From Eutrigla gurnardus (taxonomy: Eukaryota; Chordata; Actinopteri; Perciformes; Triglidae), in contig OY741276.1 of assembly GCA_963514095.1 (NCBI GenBank), positions 8,637,264-8,701,263 on the forward strand: a stretch of 64,000 bases of DNA. The letters run 5' to 3'. Below the pieces are notes generated by a model that saw only the letters and a program-made list of their open reading frames with translations, was not told the origin of the DNA and did no database searches. Each line of letters begins with the position of its first letter. Position 1 is the stretch's first letter. Positions 43,605 through 54,862 of the stretch are shown here, piece by piece. The translations under genes and the position numbers were made by a program.

Positions 43605-43792
43605 GTGACAAGTGAGAAACTTGTCTATTGTGAGCTGATATGCATGAAGGAGCAGGAAGTCAGACATGCACAGCCTGTCAGGTCAGCTCGTTCTCAGAAA
43701 TCAGATCTCACAGAGACAAGAATGACAAACTCAGCTGTATTTCATTTGCAAATGTTATGTCAGGAAAGTTCAGCGATGCTGTCAGAAATCCA
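43605..43792 (-). pseudogene. Relic of peroxidase exon 5 and intron 4
   Basis: This segment aligns with exon 5 of peroxidase A and continues into its intron 4. Shared stretches include GCATGAAGGA, GCAGCCTGTCAG-like, TCAGATCT, GACAAGAATG-like and GTTCAGCGATGCTGT. A deletion of roughly 20 bp and many substitutions destroy the frame. The intron match is to A, not B, and the orientation is the same as the live genes. Confidence 0.8.
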
Positions 43793-43804
43793 TGGAATGT
43801 TACC

Positions 43805-44944
43805 CTGAAGGGAAACACTATTATTATTATGACTCATTAGTATGACTCATTAGGAGGGTAATTTATTATAAAATGTGACACGATTTCCGGGATGCTGAAA
43901 AGAAACATGCGATGTGTTTTTATATTACAGATTACCTTTCATAGGATCTAAAGGCCCTGGTTCCAAACTATAAATTGGACAGAGTGAGATCATTTATATG
44001 ACATGAATTATAATGGAAATTGACATCAGGCGATCTGTTAGATGGAAGATTTAACCCTTTGTTGGAGTTTTTTCCAGACACCCTCACCAGAGAGCACGCA
44101 AACCTGACGGCTGCCATCGAGGAAGTATGTCACTTAAAGTAGTTTTATTCATTGATAACGTATTTCTATATCAAACATTTACAAAGCAGTTTGAAGTGCG
44201 TCATAACACGTTTGAAGCTATTTAAAACAACAAATGCTTTCATGTTTGTGCTCAAAACCTGTTTTGAAGGTTAGATGACATCGTCTTTGTGCAGATATTC
44301 CAGTGCATTTGTTTTATTTAATGTTTGGTCTCATTCATCCAAGCTGTATGCAGCTGTATGCTAATGGGTGGCTTTTTGAGTCTCCACATGTTAGTTCAGA
44401 TCTACAATAATGAAGAAACACAAATAAAGCAGTAAAGTAAAAGCAACCTGGTGGATTTGACCGCCGTTCCAGGATGTCGTCTGGTTATGAGGTGTGGTTG
44501 AGTATTATCTGGAGCTATGGCTGGTTCACACTGTCCAGGTGCTAACATACATTACTTTTCATTTTACTACATTGTGACTACTGCAAACATTATATTTCAT
44601 ATGAAGTTTTGTGTTTTCATGTTAAGACAATTGCTGTGAACTGAATGGACATCTGCAGTTACCAAAACTGAGCTGCTAACGATGCCAAGCACCCAGTGAA
44701 CCACACACTTGTATTTACCATGAAGGAGATTCCTCATTCTTCCTTCAGACAAACATAACCGGTTACTGCCTCTGACACTCAATTATGTTTTTAATCCCTT
44801 TGTGCTTTTTTTCCTTTTACACTGTACAGTTTCCTTGAATTTGTGAAAGGCAGTTTCAAATTCAAATGTATTGCAAATGCATTCTGATTATTGTAACACT
44901 CAAAGTATTATGAATAATTATTATTATTCTATATTTTATCACTA
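43805..44944. repeat. Right copy of the local tandem duplication
   Basis: Second copy of the 41,812-43,076 unit. The left part has diverged (indels around an ATT-rich run) and the right part is nearly identical. Non-coding. Confidence 0.85.
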
Positions 44945-45360
44945 TAGGGGGATCAGTCTGGAAGGAGGAGAGATAATCAAAATCATATTTATTAGCCAAG
45001 TATTTGTGCATGTTGCCATCTAGAAACACCTCCACTCCAGCCTGATAACTCAAATTTGATCAATTAAAGTCAAAGAGGCTTTATGAACATTTCGAGGTTG
45101 TTGCAAAAGCATGAAAATACATTAAAATGAAAAAAAAAATATATATATATATACAGTTTTTCTCGATTGCTAAGACACATTTCTCGAAAGCTGCTCTCCT
45201 TTTCTCTTAACTGTGAACACAAAACCCAATTTTCAAGCTACATTCACAAAACCTCAAACTCTTCTTGCAAAACCAAACTTTCAACTCAAAACAGTTTCAT
45301 CTGTACCCAAAACTGAACTCTCATCTCAAAACAGTTCAATCGGTGCTCAAGACTGAACTA

Positions 45361-46525
45361 CACTCAACAAAAATATAAACGCAACACTTTTGTTTTTGCT
45401 CCCATTTTTCATGAGATGGACTTAAAGATCTAAAATTCATTCCAGATACACAATATTACTATTTCTCTCAAACATTGTTCACAAATCTGTCTAAATGTGT
45501 GATAGTGAGCACTTCTGCTTTGCTGAGATAATCCATCCCACCTCACAGGTGTGCCACATCAAGATGCTGATCTGACATCATGATTAGTGCACAGACAGGC
45601 ATGCTGACAGCAGGAATGTCAACCAGATCTGTTGCTCGTGCATTGAATGTTCATTTCTCCACCAGCCGTCTCCAAAGGCGTTTCAGAGAATATGGCAGTA
45701 CATCCAACCGGCCTCACAACCGCAGACCACGTGTAACCACACCAGCCCAGGACCTCCACATCCAGCAGGTTCACCTCCAAGATCGTCTGAGACCAGCCAC
45801 TCAGACAGCTGCTGAAACAATTGGTTTGCATAACCAAACAATTTCTGCACAAACTGTCAGAAACCGTCTCAGGGAAGCTCAACTGCATGCTCGGATAATG
45901 CTCAGCAAGATAATGCACGGCCCCATGTTGCAAGGATCTGTACACAATTCTTGGAAGCTGAAAATGTCCAAGTTCTTGCATGGCCAGCATACTCACCGGA
46001 CATGTCACCCATTGAGCATGTTTGGAATTGTGCTTGACCGGCGTATACGACCGCGTGTACCAGTTCCCACTAATATCCAGCAACTTCGCACAGCCATTGA
46101 AGAGGAGTGGACCAACATTCCACAGGCCACAATTGACAATCTGATAAACTCTATGCGAAGAAGATGTGTTGCACTGCATGAGGCAAATGGTGGTCACACC
46201 AGATACTGACTGGTTCTGAGTCCCCAGACCCCCAATAAAGCAAAAAAATGCACATTTCAGGGTGGCCTTTTATTGTGGACAGTCTAAGGCACACCTGTGC
46301 ACTAATCATGATGTCAGATCAGCATCTTGTGGCACACCTGTTAGGTGGGATGGATTATCTCAGCAAAGCAGAAGTGCTCACTATCACACATTTAGACTGA
46401 TTTGTGAACAATGTTTGAGAGAAATGGTAATATTGTGTATCTGGAATGAATTTTAGATCTTTAAGTCCATCTCATGAAAAATGGGAGCAAAAACAAAAGT
46501 GTTGCGTTTATATTTTTGTTGAGTG
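45361..46525 (+). mobile_element. Internally deleted Tc1-like element
   Basis: Ends CACTCAACAAAAATATAAAC and its inverse, about 200 bp long, flanked by TA on both sides. Same family as 60,835-62,447 but lacking about 450 bp. The 45,580-46,209 open frame is a fusion of transposase fragments, not a working enzyme. It retains 18 bases that the longer copy has lost. Confidence 0.92.
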
Positions 46526-47071
46526 TATGTTGTCAAATTGTGCCCCGAGTCAATCAAAATTAAAAACACTACAGAGCAGTCACTAAACACTACATAGAAA
46601 AATAGAAAACACAATGCTCAGGACATGAAGCGGTAGAAATAAATGTTCATTGTTCACTGTAGCCTAAATGCATGTTGCAAAACAAAAAAACTGTTTATTT
46701 AGCACTTGTACATAGTAAAAAATAAAAGTACCAAAAACAGAAATCCTGTGCATTTACACGTAGCACTTGTACAGTACAAAAACAAACAGAAATCTTGTGC
46801 ATTTAGCACTTGTATACAGTAAGCCTACGTAAACATAAAGTACAAAAATATACATGGAATACTAGGCCTACAAACAGTTAGACTCACCCTCCATTACAAT
46901 ACTACAGTACATTGGCACAGTGATGTACTGAAACACATATTTACTTACAGTATACTGTGGTACAGTATATAGTATAGTCATACAGTAATTGCTGTCAACA
47001 TTTACATACTATAATGTGAAAAAAGGTAATTTCTTCTCTAAATCTCTAAATTTCTTCTCTGAATCTTCGGA

Positions 47072-47389
47072 TTATGGTGGACACAGTGAATCTACTGATG
47101 TTTGGTGTATCCTTTGTCCGGCCTCCCTCATGCTCATACCATGGACAAGAACATGGTCAATCACAGTAGCTCTGATTTCATCAGATATTACTGTTCTTTG
47201 TCCATTGTAGTGCCTCACAAACCAGTGCTCTCTGAATATATGTTCCCTCACATCGTTAGCCACAAGTGTGATCAATTTTGAGTTGTTGTGTTCAACCAGT
47301 GACACCTGTGCTTTACTTGTGTTTGACTTTTGCCACCTGTGCTCACCATTATGCAACACAGGTGCATCACAATGAAAATGTGTTGGCAA
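47072..47389 (-). pseudogene. Transposase remnant of the disrupted element
   Basis: A 105-residue frame with a helix-turn-helix-like segment (VLVHGMSMREAGQRI) as in Tc1/mariner N-terminal domains. No catalytic DDE residues follow, so it is a truncated remnant. Family inferred from motif and element ends. Confidence 0.5.
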
Positions 47390-47520
47390 GTTGTGTCTAA
47401 ACAGGTGAAAAGTGCTTATGGTTTGGCCAAAAGAGTGACTGATTCAATCAGTGGGTTCAGGCAACGGAGCATTTGGTTCTGACAATAGGGTTTAGTGTTT
47501 TAGCAATTGAGAACAACTGT

Positions 47521-47524
<4 letters not shown>

Positions 47525-47612
<88 letters not shown>
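47525..47612. repeat. (TG)n microsatellite
   Basis: About 88 bp of TG immediately beyond the right end of the disrupted element. Confidence 0.95.
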
Positions 47613-47961
47613 GTGTGTGTGAGTAACTAATAGCTGTTAAATGATACCAGTATTTAGAGCAACACTGCCATCTAGTGGCGCGGCGGTGGCGAGGGGAAAT
47701 TCAGAGTGAAAGCGGTAAGACGTTTCATTCTGTGTAGTCCGGGAAAATGTATGATTTGAATGTTCACACTTTATATTTTACAGTGTAATATATTTGTAAT
47801 GATTTATGCTAACTGCTTTGAGCATAAGATATGATTTGTTAGTTACTTAAATATTATTTCAGTGATGGAGTAAACTTTATATTAAGCTAAACTAGCTTAG
47901 TCGTTGTACTCGTTCATAGACTGTTTATCCCGTGACTGGAGATATCTCTCGTCATTCCAGT

Positions 47962-47992
<31 letters not shown>

Positions 47993-48000
47993 GTACGTAC

Positions 48001-49221
48001 ATATTAGGTACACCTTGCTAGTACCGGGTTGGACCCCCTTTTGCCTTCAGAACTGCCTTAATCCTTCGTGGCATAGATTCAACAAGGTACTGGAAACGTT
48101 CCTCAGAGAGTTTGGTCCATATTGACATGATAGCATCACACAGTTGCTGCAGATTTGTCGGCTGCACATCCATGATGCGAATCTCCCGTTCCACCACATC
48201 CCAAAGGTGCTCTATTGGATTGAGATCTGGTGACTGTGGAGGTCATTTGAGTAAAGTGAACTCATTGTCATGTTCAAGAAACCAGTCTGAGATGATTTGC
48301 GCTTTATGATTTGCGCTTTATGACATGGCGCGTTATCCTGCTGGAAGTAGCCATCAGAAGATGGGTACACTGTGGTCATAAAGGGATGGACGTGGTCAGC
48401 AACAATACTCAGGTAGGCTGTGGCGTTGACACAATGCTCAATTGGTACTAATGGGCCCAAAGTGTGCCAAGAAAATCTCCCCCACACCATTACACCACCA
48501 CCACCAGCCTGAACCGTTGATACAAGGCAAGATGGATCCATGCTTTCATGTTGTTGACGCCAAATTCTGACCCTACCATCCGAATGTCGCAGCAGAAATC
48601 GAGACTCATCAGACCAGGCAACGTTTTTCCAATCTTCTATTGTCCAATTTTGGTGAGCCTGTGCAAATTGTAGCCTCAGTTTCCTGTTCTTAGCTGCCAG
48701 GAGTGGCACCCGGTGTGGTCTTCTGCTGCTGTAGCCCATCCGCCTCAAGGTTCCACGTGTTGTGCGTTCAGAGATGCTCTTCTGCATACCTCGGTTGTAA
48801 CAAGTGGTTATTTGAGTTACTGTTGCCTTTCTATCAGCTCGAACCAGTCTGGCTATTCTCCTCTGACCTCTGGCATCAACAAGGCATTTGCGCCCACAGA
48901 ACTGCCGCTCACCGGATATTTTCTCTTTTTCTGACCATTCTCTGTAAACCCTAGAGATGGTTGTGCGTGAAAATCCCAGTAGATCAGCAGTTTCTGAAAT
49001 ACTCAGACCAGCCCGTCTGGCACCAACAACCATGCCACGTTCAAAGTCACTTAAATCACCTTTCTTCCCCATTCTGATGCTCGGTTTGAACTGCAGCAGA
49101 TCGTCTTGACCATGTCTACATGCCTAAATGCATTGAGTTCCTTCCATGTGATTGGCTGATTAGAAATTTGCGTTAACGAGCAGTTGGACAGGTGTACATA
49201 ATAAAGTGGCCGGTGAGTGTA
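48001..49221 (-). mobile_element. Decayed Tc1-like transposon
   Basis: The right end reads ...GTGGCCGGTGAGTGTA; the inner left inverted repeat (TATTAGGTACACCTT) is present. The outer left tip is replaced by a CA/TACG simple repeat at 47,961-48,000. It carries a frameshifted transposase. Confidence 0.85.
48212..49072 (-). pseudogene. Tc1-like transposase, frameshifted
   Basis: Starts MGKKGDLSDFERGMVVGARR, with the paired helix-turn-helix domain, WSDESRF (first catalytic Asp) and GYFQQDNAPCHKAQII (second Asp). A 14-bp tandem duplication (48,292-48,305 repeated at 48,306-48,319) shifts frame before the catalytic Glu, which survives only in another frame upstream of 48,240. Inactive. Confidence 0.9.
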
Positions 49222-50397
49222 TATATATATATATATTTCTCATTTTGCTCATTAAAAAATGCCTTATGTGCAGAGGCATGTGATTCTGATCGGGGGTTCC
49301 AAACACAATCTATGGACATGCAGCAACGTTTTTAGACAAAGAGGATATAAAACTCAGTTTCTGCCTCAACCAGGAACAAACAAAAAACCCTACGTTGTCA
49401 CTGGATATAGCAGAGAAGCTGTCCAGATCAAGTGCTTTATGAAGAACAATTGGGACATTATTAAAAGTGAGCCTTCTTTACAAGGGATATTTACTGAACC
49501 CAGGGACTTCACTATGACTTAAAGAAGGAGAAGCATACAAAATTGTTGCGCTAGCATCTTTTTAGTACTGTGACAAGTTAAAAGCACATTGTTTTCTTCC
49601 ATTCTCTTCTGTTGAACAAGAGTAACTGTAATGTTAACTTTTAGATACATTAAAGTTGCATGCTCAGAACAGGCCCTGATTATGTAAATGTGTCTTAAAA
49701 TGATACCTTATCTAATTCCTCCCTCCATTAGATAAGCTGCACGTCTAAAGAATGTACTTTAATTACACAAATTACTGTACTGTAGATTGGTTCAATCAGT
49801 GTGATTTTGCTCAGTAATTTTTCTGTCATAAAGTATACAGTAGAATAAACCAAGACAGGTTTTAAAGGTAATTTGTATGTATTTAGTCCAGCAAAATGAG
49901 TATACAGAATAAAATGTAAAATAGGCTTTACAGAAATGCTTCTTTATAAAGTATATTCTTTCTCCTAATCCTGAAACTCTATGTTTACCCTTTCATCAGA
50001 AGATTATTCAGACAATTAAGACTAAACAATTTAAAATAAATTAAATGAAAAATAAATCAAAAACAAATTATTTGTGGGGCTTCTGAACAATGTAGGGTAG
50101 CTCCAGCCCCCCTCACTGAACCCCCGGGGATCAGCTTCAGAAGGGCTCCTACTAGTCAGGAGTTACCTTTCTGCTTCCAAACCAGACACTCGGCTTAGAC
50201 GACCGAAGGGTAACTTCTCTCATAATGTAATTAATATCAAAATATGGTGAAACCTGAGATCTGTTTAGTAACAAGATACATACTATCAGTAACCGACTGG
50301 AATGTACTATGTTGGCCTCGCTTTCAAACGCATGTATTGCACTGCCCCCCAGAGGCCAAATATTATATTGCACGCACATGCAGGTAATCAGACCGGC
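49222..50397. other. AT-rich intergenic DNA
   Basis: No recognised gene. An 87-residue frame at 49,259-49,522 (plus) begins MPYVQRHVILIGGSKHNLWT. I do not recognise it, and it could be a decayed transposon fragment or chance. The rest holds nothing visible. Confidence 0.5.
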
Positions 50398-50878
50398 TTA
50401 AAGGCCTGATTATGCTTCCGCCAGTGGCGCCAGTGGCGCCGCCAGGATTCAATTTCAATGTACGCACAGAAACGGCAAAATACAACGTATATCATGGTGA
50501 TAGGCCCCGGTGCAAATATTTTTTTTGTGCCCTCCATCCCCGCCCTAAACACAAGCGCACGCTTGTGAGCACTCCACGCACGCACACACACGCTTGGACA
50601 CACACGCACAGTACGGTATGATAACTCTCCCGGCCCGGGGAGAGAGACATGCATCATCTCGGCCCACAGTGCTCAGCAGCAGAGAGGTGACGAGACTAGA
50701 GCCGAGCTGTAGGCTATTGTGTAGTGGAGAGGGACCAACACAAGCTATGCGCAATTGCGCACACACGCGCGATCGTCCTCTCAAATGCGGCTGCGTCTCT
50801 CCAGGTCACTGTGTGAGAGAAAGAAAAGCTCTGACTTGCTTGGGCAGACGTTGTTTGGTGTCACCCGCTGAAATTTAA

Positions 50879-52745
50879 AGGGGACATATTATGCAAAACT
50901 GACTTTTTCCTTGCTTTAGTTTGTATATTTGCGTATCCGGGGTGTCTCCCGACCCCTTAAACATGAGTTTTGACAACTAAGTCAATATTTAGTAACTGGC
51001 AGAGTCAGGAATTTAGTCTCTAAACGAGCCGTTTGGATTTTGACCGTATTGTGACGTCACAATCCGGTCTTTTGCATATTCTTGCATAGTCATTGCATTT
51101 TCATGGCATATCCCCGCCCACATTACGCCGGCTACCTGAACAAGGATCCGCCATTTTTTCTTACTCGCTTCACTTGTACTCGACAGCCTAACCGCCACCA
51201 TGTACAAGCCGAAAGCCAAGCACTGCTGCTCTGTCATCGGATGCACGGGTCCTCATATGGGTCCACGGGGCCGCCTGGTGCCGGGGTCGTCTGGAGCTCG
51301 CCATGAGTCCGTCAGGCCCGAGAGTTCGGCCGGGGTTTTGAGCCTATAATCGGGGGGGTTACCGGCAGAGTTCCCGGTTCTCCGGTGCGGACTCTTGTGG
51401 CCCTGGGCGGGCCGGTGTTTTAGTGAGGACCACGGGCTTTTCACCATGGTCTGGGGGCATCAGGGCCGAGAGTTCGGCTGGGTTTTTGCGTCTATTAACC
51501 TGCGGGAATCCCCGCAACGCGTCCGAGGGTTTACGGGTCTATGGACGGAGCCGAAGTCCGGCTTCGCTGTGCGTAATTGTGTCGTGGCGCGGAGCTGGAC
51601 CGGCCGGTGCTTAAGTGAGCTGCACGGGCTTTTCACACAGCCTTGGGGGCACAAGTGGCCCGAGTTCGGCCGTGTTCAGCTGTCTGTTTCCCGGCTGGTT
51701 TGCGTGCGGCGCGTCTTGGCGTTTCGCGTTCGACGGAGAGTCCGCCTGTGTGGACTCTTGTGGACCTGGGCGGGCCTGTGTGTTAGTGAGGACCGCGGGC
51801 TTTTCACCATGGTCTGGGGGCATCAGGGCCGAGAGTTCGGCTGGGTTCTTGTGTCTATTTACCTGCGGGAATCCCCGCGACGCGTCCGAGTGTTTTACGG
51901 GTCTACGGACGGAGCAGAAGTCCGGCTTCGCGGTGCGTCATTGTGGCGCGGCGCGGAGCTGGACCGGCCGGTGCTTGGGTGAGGTGCATGGGCTTTTCAC
52001 ACAGCCTTGTGGGCACAAGTGGCCCGAGTTCGGCCGTGTTCAGCTGTCTGTCTCCCGGCTGGTTTGCGTGCTGCGCGTCTTGGCGTTTCGCGTTCGACGG
52101 AGAGTCCGCCTGTGTGGACTCGCGTGGGGCTGGGCGGGCCGGTGTTTGACCGATGTCCGAGGGCTTTTCAGCAAGCTCTGACGGTGAGAGTCCCGACAGT
52201 TCGGCGTGGTTGAGGTCTCTATTTAACGTCTGGATTCCCCGCAACGCGTCCGAGGGTCTACGGGTCTGCGGCGGAGCAGAAGTCCGGCTTCGCGGTGCGT
52301 AATTGTGGCTTGGCGCGGACCTGGACCGGCCGGAGCGTGACTGAGCTGCAAGGGCTTTTCGCCCGGGTCTGAGGGCACGGGTCCCGACATTCCGGCCCGG
52401 TTCGATTGCCTGTATACGGGCAGGATTCTCGGTGGCGAGTCCGGCAGCCATTTCTCCCCCGAATCAACCGTTGTTATGGTTACAAAATGGCGTCCTCACG
52501 TCTTACGCCCGGCAGGAAGAGGTGGGCGGTGCCAAGACCGTTTGGGCGGCGCACGCAGTAGCTCATTAGCATTTAGAGGGAAAGTCACTGAATCCGTCCG
52601 CTGAAAGCAGGGCTGTGAAACTGGTATGTTGAGAACCCTGCTGTGCTCAATCCTTGGGTTTTTTCGACCAAAGCATGTTACTATCATTCCATTTAGACAT
52701 CAAAGACCCATGTCAACAAGCAGAAATGAGCATAATATGTCTCCT
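50879..52745. mobile_element. Non-autonomous element W with tandem array, nested in Z
   Basis: Inverted ends AGGGGACATATTATGC and GCATAATATGTCTCCT are flanked by TTAA on both sides. No transposase frame is seen. The middle is a GC-rich tandem array. The TTAA target suggests a piggyBac-type mechanism, as inference only. Confidence 0.75.
51270..52440. repeat. GC-rich tandem array of about seven ~180-bp monomers
   Basis: The anchor GAGTTCGGC or a close variant recurs near 51,321, 51,470, 51,661, 51,832, 52,024, 52,197 and 52,385. Spacing alternates around 190 and 172 bp, so the higher-order unit is about 365 bp. Long open frames on both strands here are by-products of the repeat. Confidence 0.85.
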
Positions 52746-53305
52746 TTAAATATCTAGCCCACCTTCAAAAAAAGTATGCACAGTGCGTACAGGATTCCGG
52801 CTGGCGGCGCCACTGCTTCCGCTTAGTGATCACGCAACGGCCACGCAGTTGCTTGGAGACCGTGATGGTTCTGCGTTGGGTTTACGTGTCGAAATGCAAT
52901 TCAATGCCACACCGGGAAAGGGCGCTATGTTTTTTGTAAAGACTGACCGACCGACCGAGACTCTTGACGTATATCGTCGTTAGCCTCGTTATAGCCTATT
53001 TGTTTATTTTCCGGCTTTAAACATCCACAATTTTTCAGAACTTGGTGTTTTATTTCTTTGTGCAAAAGCAACAAGGTGCAAACAATAAAACGAGGTGCAA
53101 ACAATAAAAGTAGCCTTTTAAAAGTTTAAATGGCGGTGTTTATGAGTGGAAACCGGATAGCGGTCTCCAGTGGATGTAGTTAGCGGACCAATCACAGCCA
53201 ATGCCGCTGCGTTGGTGTTGCGTCGCCTCGACGCGCGTCTAGGATTTTTGGGAGGTGCACGTCAGGCCCTTGCGTTGGACGTAAGGGGGGTCCGCAAGGA
53301 CGTAA

Positions 53306-53661
53306 TGGTACAGACACACCAACTCCGGCAGCGACGGATATGGACGCAACGGACCGCCGAACGAACCGGCGAGTGGGCAGTTCTGTGTTCAAGTTGGATC
53401 AATTGGATAGACGTCCTGCGAAGTGGGCGGGACTTGAGTTTCGCTCTGCCGTTTCCAACATGGCGGCCGGGCCACAAACGATCTCATTTTACAGTTAAAC
53501 TACACTTCAAGTTCAATCTATCGAACTTTATGCAAATTCACATACGGCGACTGGGCCGCCAACTCGACGTGCCGTATCCATCATGCGGAGCTCCTGCTCT
53601 ACATAGACAATGAATGGGATCCGTTGACTTGACGTCTGTTGTAGTTGCTGTGTCTGTACCA
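53306..53661. mobile_element. PIF/Harbinger-like MITE V, nested in X
   Basis: 356 bp with inverted ends TGGTACAGACACA...TGTGTCTGTACCA and a TAA target duplication (53,303-53,305 and 53,662-53,664). The empty site is visible in sister copy Y. The 3-bp TAA target is typical of PIF/Harbinger. Confidence 0.85.
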
Positions 53662-53731
53662 TAAGGGGTCCGCAAGCCCCCTTGCGTTGTGTCAACGCGG
53701 AAGCATAACTTGGCCTTTAATGGCTTTGTTA

Positions 53732-54308
53732 AGGCCTGATTATGCTTCCGCGTAGTGATCACGCAACGACCACGCAACGGCCACGCAGTTGCTGGGAGAC
53801 CGTGATGGTTCTGCGTTGGGTTTACGTGTCGAAATGCAATTCAATGCCACACCGGTAAAGGGCGCTATGTTTTTTGTAAAGACTGACCGACCGACCGAGA
53901 CTCTTGGCGTATATTGTCGTTAGCCTCGTTATAGCCTATTTGTTTACTTTCCGGCTTTAAACGTCCACAATTTTTCAGAACTTGGTGTTTTATTTCTTTG
54001 TGCAAAAGCGACAAGGTGCAAACAATAAAACGAGGTGAAAACAATAAAAGTAGCCTTTTAAAAGTTTAAATGGCGGTGTTTATGAGTGGAAACCGGATAG
54101 CGGTCTCCAGCGGATGTAGTTAGCGGACCAATCACAGCCAATGCCGCTGCGTTGGTGTTGCGTTGGTGTTGCGTCGCCTCGACGTGCGTCTAGGATTTTT
54201 GGGAGGTACACGTCAGGCCCTTGTGTTGGACGTAAGGGGCGTCCGCAAGGACGTAAGGGGTCCGCTAGCCCCCTTGCGTTGTGTCGATGCGGAAGCATAA
54301 CTTGGCCT
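53732..54308. mobile_element. Uninterrupted sister copy Y of transposon X
   Basis: About 577 bp, same inverted ends as X and collinear with it. It lacks Z and V and so gives the pre-insertion sequence at both sites. A small internal duplication (GCGTTGGTGTT) is present. No clear target duplication. Confidence 0.88.
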
Positions 54309-54399
54309 GTGTTTTTATAATTTGTATTCATGGTGAAACACACAACTAAACTGTGCACATTTGGAGTTCACACAACCAAAATGAAAAAAAAATCTCACA

Positions 54400-54405
54400 T
54401 TTATT
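54400..54405 (-). terminator. Candidate poly(A) signal of peroxidase B (AATAAA)
   Basis: AATAAA on the minus strand, about 250 bp downstream of the stop codon at 54,655. Confidence 0.45.
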
Positions 54406-54654
54406 TTTGAAAAATACACATTTAAAATATTGAGAAATTCTCGGATTGATTCATCAGGTATGAAAATTTGCATTTTAAAGAAAAAAAAATAGAATTTAAA
54501 GAAACTGAGGAAATATCACATTTCAATTGATAGCTAGCAGCACTCATAGCATTTTAATACATTTCCAGCAGTTTTCATTTAAATTCAAAATGTAAGTACG
54601 GGAAAACTATTTGTACCACACAACAGAGAGAGCAAATATTCCAAGACTCAGACA

Positions 54655-54862
54655 CTAGGGTGTGTTCTCCCTCCATGGACCGAGGTTGAAAGCAGGGATT
54701 TCCAAACAGTTTGTGTAACCGGACCCTCGAGCCTGGTACTGGAAGGGTCTCTCCGGTACTTCAGTGATACCTGTGTTGTCACAGATGATGCGGGCCAGTG
54801 AGGTCTCCCTCAGGGAATCCCTCTGGGCCTCAGTGAAGACTCCAGGTTTCTCCCACCAAAGT
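54655..54862 (-). CDS. Peroxidase B terminal exon
   Basis: Encodes LWWEKPGVFTEAQRDSLRET through TNCLEIPAFNLGPWRENTP and TAG. It lacks the phase 1 donor that A uses to reach the collagen exon. Confidence 0.93.

Larger units (their letters stand above)
45152..47521 (-). mobile_element. Tc1/mariner-like element with long inverted ends, disrupted by a nested element
   Basis: The left end TACAGTTTTTCTCGATTGCT and right end (reverse complement TACAGTTGTTCTCAATTGCT) are inverted repeats with TA at the tips. Inside are a nested transposon (45,361-46,525) and a short transposase remnant. The element is non-autonomous. Confidence 0.75.
50422..52815. mobile_element. hAT-like non-autonomous element Z, nested in X
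   Basis: Inverted ends CAGTGGCGCCGCCAG (with a 9-bp duplication at the left tip) and CTGGCGGCGCCACTG. The target CTTCCGC is duplicated at 50,415-50,421 and 52,816-52,822. The CAGTGGCG terminus and 7-8-bp duplication point to hAT. It contains element W. Confidence 0.8.
50402..53716. mobile_element. Outer non-autonomous transposon X of a nested cluster
   Basis: Inverted ends AGGCCTGATTATGCTTCCGC and (reverse complement) AGGCCAAGTTATGCTTCCGC are flanked by TTAA at 50,398-50,401 and 53,717-53,720. It is interrupted by element Z (50,422-52,815) and element V (53,306-53,661). Removing both leaves a sequence collinear with sister copy Y at 53,732-54,308. Confidence 0.9.

Noticed and set aside
45580..46209. 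A 209-residue transposase-like frame
   Set aside because: It joins transposase fragments across internal deletions and changes frame relative to the real enzyme, so it cannot be functional.
51395..52181. Long open frames (up to 195 residues) on both strands in GC-rich DNA
   Set aside because: They recur with the tandem-array period and occur on both strands at once, as expected from stop-poor GC-rich repeats. No protein motif is present.
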